Assembly: GCA_003505715.1 (NCBI GenBank)
Contig: DNXU01000504.1
Span: forward strand, 1 to 10,157
Direction: 5' to 3'
DNA length: 10,157 nucleotides
Origin: Cyanobacteria bacterium UBA8803
GTDB taxonomy: Bacteria; Cyanobacteriota; Cyanobacteriia; Cyanobacteriales; Coleofasciculaceae
In this document: in pieces, positions 6,972-10,157 of the stretch
Layout: each line of letters begins with the position of its first letter
How positions within the stretch are numbered: the stretch's first letter is position 1
Notes under the pieces: generated by a model
What the model saw: the letters and a program-made list of their open reading frames with translations, nothing else
Databases searched by the model: none
What the model was told of the DNA's origin: nothing
Made by a program: the position numbers and the translations under genes

Positions 6972-7142
6972 ATGACTAAGAACGATCGGCTCAAACTGTT
7001 TGAAGTTGGCAAACTATCCCTCGGACAAGCTGCAAAGTTAGCCGGATACTCCAAGCCAACATTTATAGAAATAATTAGCAAACTCGGCGTACCAGTCATT
7101 GATTATCCAGCCGAAGAATTACAACAGGAGATAAATTTTTGA
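6972..7142 (+). CDS. Small UPF0175-family antitoxin-like protein
   Basis: A 56-residue protein matching the core of the UPF0175 family: LKLFEVGKLSLGQAAKLAGY, then a recognition-helix region SKPTFIEIISKLGVPVIDYP and an acidic end AEELQQEINF. Family members are usually about 80-90 residues, and this one lacks the N-terminal segment of about 25 residues. The frame is closed by TAA at 6951-6953. A TTG at 6963 is an alternative start (+3 residues) and suits AGGAG at 6944-6948 better than the ATG does. UPF0175 proteins are predicted DNA-binding antitoxins often paired with a PIN-domain toxin. No toxin follows here, since the next gene (xisI) faces the other way. It may be an orphan or an N-terminally truncated relic. 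Confidence 0.7.
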   Translation: MTKNDRLKLFEVGKLSLGQAAKLAGYSKPTFIEIISKLGVPVIDYPAEELQQEINF

Positions 7143-7173
7143 GCCAGAAAGCTGAAAAATCGCACCTACCACT

Positions 7174-7503
7174 CTAACCAACAGCAAATTCAGTAAATTT
7201 CCGTTTATAGGGAGCGTGAAATGCTAAAACAATATCTTGCTTGGGAACGCCAGCTTCGACTAATTCATTAGCAACTCCGATTTCCGTTCCATCGCGTTCG
7301 ATCCAAATTTTGCCATCTTTAATTTCCACGTAGATGATACAACCAAATACTCGACTCAAACCTTCCCAACCGATATGCAATAATTGATAGCGATCGCGTT
7401 CTGTATCAAATATGAGTTGGACTTCTGTATTACTGTTTAAACGATTTCCTACATGACTTTTCAGGATTGTTTGCACCAGTTCACGGTAGTCTAGTTTATC
7501 CAT
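7174..7503 (-). CDS. xisI: XisI family protein (fdxN element excision controlling factor)
   Basis: The 109-residue product matches the XisI family in length and sequence: MDKLDYRELVQTILKSH at the start, then DRYQLLHIGWEG, IYVEIKDGKIWIERDGTE and the end VLAFHAPYKRKFTEFAVG. In Anabaena PCC 7120, XisI and XisH are needed with the XisF recombinase for excision of the fdxN element in heterocysts. Most cyanobacteria carry many xisHI copies without that element, and a toxin-antitoxin-like or regulatory role is often suspected. The gene starts inside the end of xisH (13-nt overlap, 7491-7503), so translation is probably coupled. The frame is intact. A HIP1 site lies inside. It is convergent with the UPF0175-like gene. 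Confidence 0.93.
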   Translation of the reverse strand: MDKLDYRELVQTILKSHVGNRLNSNTEVQLIFDTERDRYQLLHIGWEGLSRVFGCIIYVEIKDGKIWIERDGTEIGVANELVEAGVPKQDIVLAFHAPYKRKFTEFAVG

Positions 7504-7906
7504 AAAACAACCTCCTCTCTTAATGGGTCAAAAATTAGCAGCTTTACTTGATGTTCTGCTATAACTTCTTGAATAAAATTAACCGCAAAAAAATCATCGT
7601 AAATATCGAAAGACACTGCCAAATATAAAATTCGCTCTGGTTGCTTCTTTCTTAAAGCAGAACGATAATTGAGGAACTGACCAAGGGCTGCGTGAAACTC
7701 AGTCACTACAGATAATCCTAAGAAAGTTTTATCTCGACAGCTATCTTTTGACCAGCTTTCTCGGCAGCTAACATTCTCTTAGCCGCTAAGTCTATATAGA
7801 AATCAATGCTATCGATTTTAATAAATAGATGCTCGTCAGTAATTGTCCATCCATCTTTTTCGAGGGCTGTTTTAACTGTTTTATGAAATAAATCTTTAGC
7901 TGGCAT
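7491..7906 (-). pseudogene. xisH: xisH, split by a one-base frameshift after the ExK motif
   Basis: Two overlapping-by-homology frames together give a full XisH of 138 residues. The first part (7906 to 7718) reads MPAKDLFHKTVKTALEKDGW, then FYIDLAAKRMLAAEKAGQ and AVEIK, and ends LS-TAG. The second part (about 7727 down to 7491) reads TFLGLSVV, TEFHAALGQFLNYR and PERILYLAV, and ends VVLWIN. The frames meet at an AAAA run (complement of 7727-7730). XisH belongs to the PD-(D/E)xK nuclease-like clan. Asp39 and Glu58-x-Lys60 are kept, but the break comes immediately after Lys60, so normal translation would make a 62-residue stub. A loss of one base, a sequencing error, or -1 slippage at ATA-AAA-C (tRNA can re-pair on AAA) are all possible. 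No clear Shine-Dalgarno precedes the ATG. Confidence 0.88.
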
Positions 7907-8209
7907 AAATCAACTTTACTTGGCCGCTACTTATAATAATGTAAATCTTTCGTCTAGCCACGCCTCGTAACTACAAGGTAGCAAATGCTGCTTGACTATT
8001 GCGATCGCTTTCAGCATTTAAGCTAATAACAACGATTGGGAGTGGCTTTATCTAATGCGATCGCCTGATCGGGTGCGAGTATCCCTCCGGCTGTAACGGG
8101 TTCAAGTTCCTCGGTTTCATTCGGGTACTGTTCTCTTATTTTTGCGATAGCGAAGCGCTGCTGCGTTCGCCCTTGGCGTCTCCCCTTGGGAGAAGCGCAG
8201 ATCGCTCCA
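7907..8209. other. Gene-poor interval with HIP1 sites and a palindromic repeat
   Basis: Two HIP1 octamers (8001-8008 and 8057-8064) and a 62-nt palindromic repeat (8144-8205) lie here. A minus-strand open frame of 77 codons (8256 to 8023) runs through, but a third of it is the repeat and the rest resembles nothing I know. I treat the interval as non-coding or decayed. Confidence 0.5.
8144..8205. repeat. Cyanobacterial palindromic dispersed repeat bounded by HIP1-like ends
   Basis: The unit runs from GCGATAGC (8144-8151) to GATCGC (8200-8205). It holds two hairpin-forming parts: GCGAAGCGC with GCGTTCGC (8150-8170, one bulge), and TCTCCC/GGGAGA with a CTT loop (8179-8193), flanked by GCG and CGC that also pair. 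The core, with GCCCTTGGCGTCTCCCCTTGG, strongly resembles a high-copy repeat that I recall from filamentous cyanobacteria such as Nostoc and Oscillatoriales, where it often enters reading frames without stopping them. In this copy the last HIP1-like end has changed (CAGATCGC). Confidence 0.75.
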
Positions 8210-8356
8210 TCAAGACTTGCTGCCTGGGCAATGTAGTTCCCAACCGTCAGGGTCATTCGTTTTCCTGGCTTTATCTCTCTCTATGGCAGCTAGAGATTTT
8301 TTAAACTCTCCGACAAGCTCCTGAGTAAATTTATACTCCTTTTCATTTTTAATCAT
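8210..8356 (-). pseudogene. Antitoxin-like small protein remnant starting MIKNEKEY
   Basis: A 48-residue frame reads MIKNEKEYKFTQELVGEFKK, then SLAAIERDKA, RKTNDPDGWELH and the odd end CPGSKS. The first 40 residues look like the N-terminal helical region of cyanobacterial small HTH/antitoxin-type proteins that begin MI(K/T)NExxYxxT and have a DPxGWxL segment. That link is from memory. Such proteins usually continue for some tens of residues; here a stop follows and the palindromic repeat begins at once. I therefore read it as a 3'-truncated gene. AAGGAG lies inside the frame, not in front of it, and the start overlaps an upstream stop as ATGA. Confidence 0.4.
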
Positions 8357-8439
8357 AAGTGCAAGCTCATTAAATCTATAGCAATAATGCCTTTTCTATT
8401 TTGCTTTCTATCCCGCTGAAACAATTCAAAAGAGTCCAT
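8353..8439 (-). CDS. Possible 28-codon ORF coupled to the antitoxin-like remnant
   Basis: The frame reads MDSFELFQRDRKQNRKGI and IAIDLMSLHL. It starts directly after the stop of the frame above it (TGA-ATG), and its own stop overlaps the next ATG (ATGA). The tight chaining suggests a former operon, or one gene cut by frameshifts. It resembles no family I know. Confidence 0.25.
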   Translation of the reverse strand: MDSFELFQRDRKQNRKGIIAIDLMSLHL

Positions 8440-8583
8440 TCAGTAATTGCCAATGGCTTGGTCTGATGGAAAGAGTTCACCTCTATATTTAGCTTTCTGT
8501 CCAGCGCGGTCATAATGATTCAGTAATCTAGGAGCATGAATTCTGAGATAGTCTATATCCACATCTTCTTCTTTTGCGTATAT
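8440..8583 (-). pseudogene. 3' end of a minus-strand gene cut off by the insertion element
   Basis: From the edge of the insertion element, one minus-strand frame is open for 47 codons and then stops: IYAKEEDVDIDYLRIHAPRL, then LNHYDRAGQKAKYRGELFPS and DQAIGNY. The composition looks protein-like (charged, no low complexity). The insertion element enters this frame at its 5' side, and I cannot find the other half beyond the element. It could be the C-terminus of a disrupted gene; no family was recognised. Confidence 0.35.
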
Positions 8584-8602
8584 CCCTCTTTTGTCACTCT
8601 GG
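8584..8602 (+). repeat. Left terminal inverted repeat, CCCTCTTTTGTCACTCTGG
   Basis: All 19 bases are the reverse complement of 9294-9312. Weaker matching continues inwards for about ten more bases (GAGT and AAAT shared). Confidence 0.9.
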
Positions 8603-8655
8603 GAGGAGTAAAATTAGACAATACCTCTAGAACGCTTGCCAGAGGGGAGTTGACC

Positions 8656-9263
8656 ATGAACTTACCCAGGAATGCGCTCGCTACCGTTTCCTTTGTTGAT
8701 CAATGTGGAAGACGAAGTAACCACGGGGTCTGGATGCCTCAAGGATGGCGGGTGCGGTACACCAAGTGGAAAAAATTTGAGCGCGTTTTTTCTAATGGAG
8801 ATACACAAGGGAGATACATTAGGGAAATTGTTTTTGGCAAACGACACCACCTCAGATATTGGCAGATTACTACTGACCCGGTAGAGCTACCGGAGAACTG
8901 TACCTGGTTTATCATGACTAATTTAGTAGGTGATATTCAAAAGTCAGTCGGTGGGAGATTGTTTGTAGTGCCTATTTGATGGTTTCTCTCCAGTCTAAAA
9001 TCTTTAAGGGGGCGGAGGCACGGAAGCCAGCTACTAGTACTCTCGACAAGCTAGAGCGTCAGTTTTGCCAGCATCAATGGTGGGATGAAGGCCAGGGATG
9101 GAAAAATATTCTCAACAATTTACGCTTGATTATTCAGCCAACCATCTTCTTTCATTTAATCGCTCCTTGGTTAAAAGTTTTCCAGATTCCGATGCTGAAA
9201 CAAGGTTTTTTTCACTTAATAAACATTATAAATAAGTTCAATGCTTATGTTCCGGATGGATAG
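8656..9263 (+). pseudogene. IS701-family (DDE_5) transposase with two internal deletions
   Basis: The frame keeps three blocks of an IS701-type transposase. Block 1 is a normal-looking N-terminus, MNLPRNALATVSFVDQ (8656-8703). Block 2 joins it in frame near 8706-8717 and reads RSNHGVWMPQGWRVRYTKW, RYIREIVFGK and FIMTNLVGDIQKSVG. Block 3 joins near 8948-8952 in another frame and reads WEIVCSAYLMVSLQSKIFKG, then on to a TAG at 9261-9263. The missing segments would carry the first two catalytic Asp residues and the Y-(2)-R-(3)-E-(6)-K signature, which should sit between SVG and WWEIV. The protein cannot be active. The second junction is at GGTGGG, so deletion at a short repeat is plausible. Confidence 0.85.
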
Positions 9264-9293
9264 AATCACAGGAGCGAAAATATTTGACTCTGA

Positions 9294-9312
9294 CCAGAGT
9301 GACAAAAGAGGG
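9294..9312 (-). repeat. Right terminal inverted repeat of the IS701-like element
   Basis: CCAGAGTGACAAAAGAGGG is the exact reverse complement of the left end. It contains GTGACA (9299-9304), which can serve as an outward-facing -35 element. Confidence 0.9.
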
Positions 9313-9328
9313 TTATCTAGTATATAAT
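9299..9328 (+). promoter_or_regulatory. Hybrid promoter across the right end of the insertion element
   Basis: The -35-like GTGACA (5 of 6 to TTGACA) lies inside the right inverted repeat. TATAAT (9323-9328, perfect -10) lies in the flanking DNA, with an 18-bp spacer. The -10 box is also the loop of a perfect inverted repeat, CTAGTA (9317-9322) with TACTAG (9329-9334), which could be an operator. The next gene downstream is the DUF4157-type gene at 9460. Promoter function is inference from consensus matches. Confidence 0.6.
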
Positions 9329-9459
9329 TACTAGAATATAAAGTGCCTTGGCTCAGATTTTTAACCAGTTGCAACTACCCAGCAGTGGTTACAACCAGAC
9401 AGCGAGTAGCTCAAGTCAGTTAAAATTCCTTTCGCCCACTTCCCCAACAGAGGCGACCT
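9329..9459 (+). other. Leader of the DUF4157-type gene
   Basis: The leader contains TAACCA (9362-9367) and TGGTTA (9386-9391) as a 6-bp inverted repeat, around the 10-bp palindrome AGTTGCAACT (9367-9376). AGAGG at 9449-9453 is 6 nt before the ATG and is a good Shine-Dalgarno. No other gene is seen. Confidence 0.5.
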
Positions 9460-10157
9460 ATGTACGAATCTCCACAAAAGAAAAGTGCTTCTTGGACTCC
9501 GGCTTCAATTCAGAAAAAGACTAAGAGCTACTCCAAACCAGGTAGTGAGGCTGTACAGCCGAAACGGGATAGCTTATCTGGCTCCCAGGAAATACCCAGC
9601 TACTCTACAAGTCCAAGGGATTTGTTGACAGTGAATATTATGCCCTCTGTGGAAAGCCAAGAGGCAGAATCCTCAGAAAATGCAACCGTGCAGCGTCAAG
9701 CTGAGCCAGGGGGAGCAGCATTAACATCATTAGCACCGCCAATGGTATCAACACCTACGGTGCAGTCAAAGGAAATCGGGATTCAGCGCCAATGTGCCGA
9801 CTGTGCCTCCGAACAGCAAGAACAGTCGGGGGAAGAGGGGAAAGACATTGATGAGATGTCTGTAGCAGGAAGTGGCATTCAAACTAAGTTAACTGTAGGA
9901 GCGCCAGGAGATCCCTACGAACAAGAAGCCGACAGAGTGGCAGCGCAGGTGGTGTCGATGTCGGTAGCACCTGATAATTTACCCCAAGTACAGCGCTTTG
10001 AAGCAGAGGATAATCCGTTTCACAGTTGGATGAGTGCGCCTGTGATGACACCTGTGGCGCAGAGGCAGCTAGATGAACAGGTGCAAATGTCAGCTTTAAT
10101 CCAACGGACATTCCAAGGAGGTGAAACGGAAGCATCTGTTGATTTAGAAAGCCGTTT
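9460..10157 (+). CDS. DUF4157-type protein, eCIS-associated effector candidate (3' truncated by window)
   Basis: The frame is open for 232 codons from ATG 9460 to the window end, with no stop reached. Residues 1-135 are polar and disordered-looking, Ser/Pro/Gln-rich, with recurrent (V/I)Q(R/P/S/T)(K/Q) units near 32, 77, 101, 108 and 140 and a QRQCADC pair (Cys112, Cys115). Residues 141-165 hold the signature IQTKLTVGAPGDPYEQEADRV plus AAQVV, which typically precedes a DUF4157 domain. The final residues DLESR are where that domain often begins, so its expected HExxH-type motif would lie beyond the edge. DUF4157 proteins are enriched beside extracellular contractile injection systems and often carry toxin domains at the C-terminus; this is family knowledge. 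There is no signal peptide. AGAGG precedes the start by 6 nt. Confidence 0.85.
   Translation, partial: MYESPQKKSASWTPASIQKKTKSYSKPGSEAVQPKRDSLSGSQEIPSYSTSPRDLLTVNIMPSVESQEAESSENATVQRQAEPGGAALTSLAPPMVSTPTVQSKEIGIQRQCADCASEQQEQSGEEGKDIDEMSVAGSGIQTKLTVGAPGDPYEQEADRVAAQVVSMSVAPDNLPQVQRFEAEDNPFHSWMSAPVMTPVAQRQLDEQVQMSALIQRTFQGGETEASVDLESR

Larger units (their letters stand above)
8584..9312 (+). mobile_element. Internally deleted IS701-family insertion element, 729 bp
   Basis: Perfect 19-bp terminal inverted repeats (8584-8602 and 9294-9312) bound a transposase remnant recognisable as IS701/DDE_5 type. Full members are roughly 1.4 kb or more, so this copy has lost about half. Outside the ends are ATAT (left) and TTAT (right). 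They match at three of four bases, so a 4-bp target duplication is possible but not clean. With complete ends and no working transposase, it is effectively a non-autonomous, MITE-like derivative that a full-length relative could still move. Confidence 0.85.

Noticed and set aside
6863..7099. 78-codon minus-strand open frame
   Set aside because: It lies opposite the UPF0175-like gene, whose product matches a known family; the minus-strand product does not.
7155..7167. AAAAATCGCACCT, the same 13-mer as in the terminator at 2821-2833
   Set aside because: The second arm of the stem is missing here, so it is not a terminator. It may be chance or a worn copy.
8023..8256. 77-codon minus-strand open frame as a gene
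   Set aside because: It has no Shine-Dalgarno, includes the whole palindromic repeat and overlaps the antitoxin-like frame. The openness is explained by the repeat.
8536..8655. Extension of the transposase frame upstream to 8536
   Set aside because: The extra 40 codons cross the left inverted repeat into flanking DNA. MNLPRNAL at 8656 matches the usual transposase start.
8672..8884. 70-codon plus-strand open frame inside the insertion element
   Set aside because: It is in a different frame from the recognisable transposase blocks.

Overview
The window looks like chromosomal DNA of a cyanobacterium, most likely a filamentous one. The evidence is psaC (a photosystem I subunit), seven copies of the cyanobacterial octamer GCGATCGC (HIP1; starts at 1219, 2371, 2939, 6119, 7390, 8001, 8057), a xisH/xisI pair, a cyanobacterial-style STAND NTPase with a TPR partner, and a DUF4157-type gene at the right edge.

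Left, core part (1-3066): an octamer tandem repeat, psaC, a strong hairpin/terminator region, then glmS (glucosamine-6-phosphate synthase). After glmS comes a short charged coding remnant with a good Shine-Dalgarno but no start codon. A small single-membrane-span protein gene follows on the minus strand, with its own clear intrinsic terminator.

Middle, accessory part (3067-7142), all on the plus strand: a two-gene STAND NTPase/TPR unit whose genes overlap by ATGA; a second ATGA-coupled pair (a small hypothetical protein and a retropepsin-like aspartic protease); and a 56-residue UPF0175-type antitoxin-like gene. A 16-nt motif (15/16 identical) lies just after the TPR gene and again upstream of the UPF0175 gene.

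Right, decaying and mobile part (7143-9312): xisI and a xisH broken by a one-base frameshift are on the minus strand. Next is an interval of gene remnants containing a 62-nt palindromic cyanobacterial repeat. A 729-bp IS701-like element (8584-9312) follows. It has 19-bp perfect terminal inverted repeats, but its transposase has been reduced by two internal deletions.

Right edge (9313-10157): an open, unfinished gene carries the QEADRVA-type signature found in front of DUF4157 domains, which are often linked to extracellular contractile injection systems. A TATAAT box just outside the insertion element is spaced 18 bp from a GTGACA inside its terminal repeat. The element may therefore have supplied half of the promoter of this gene. 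This hybrid promoter, the split STAND/TPR unit and the broken xisH are the most interesting points. No complete, clearly new multi-gene system can be proven from the sequence alone.
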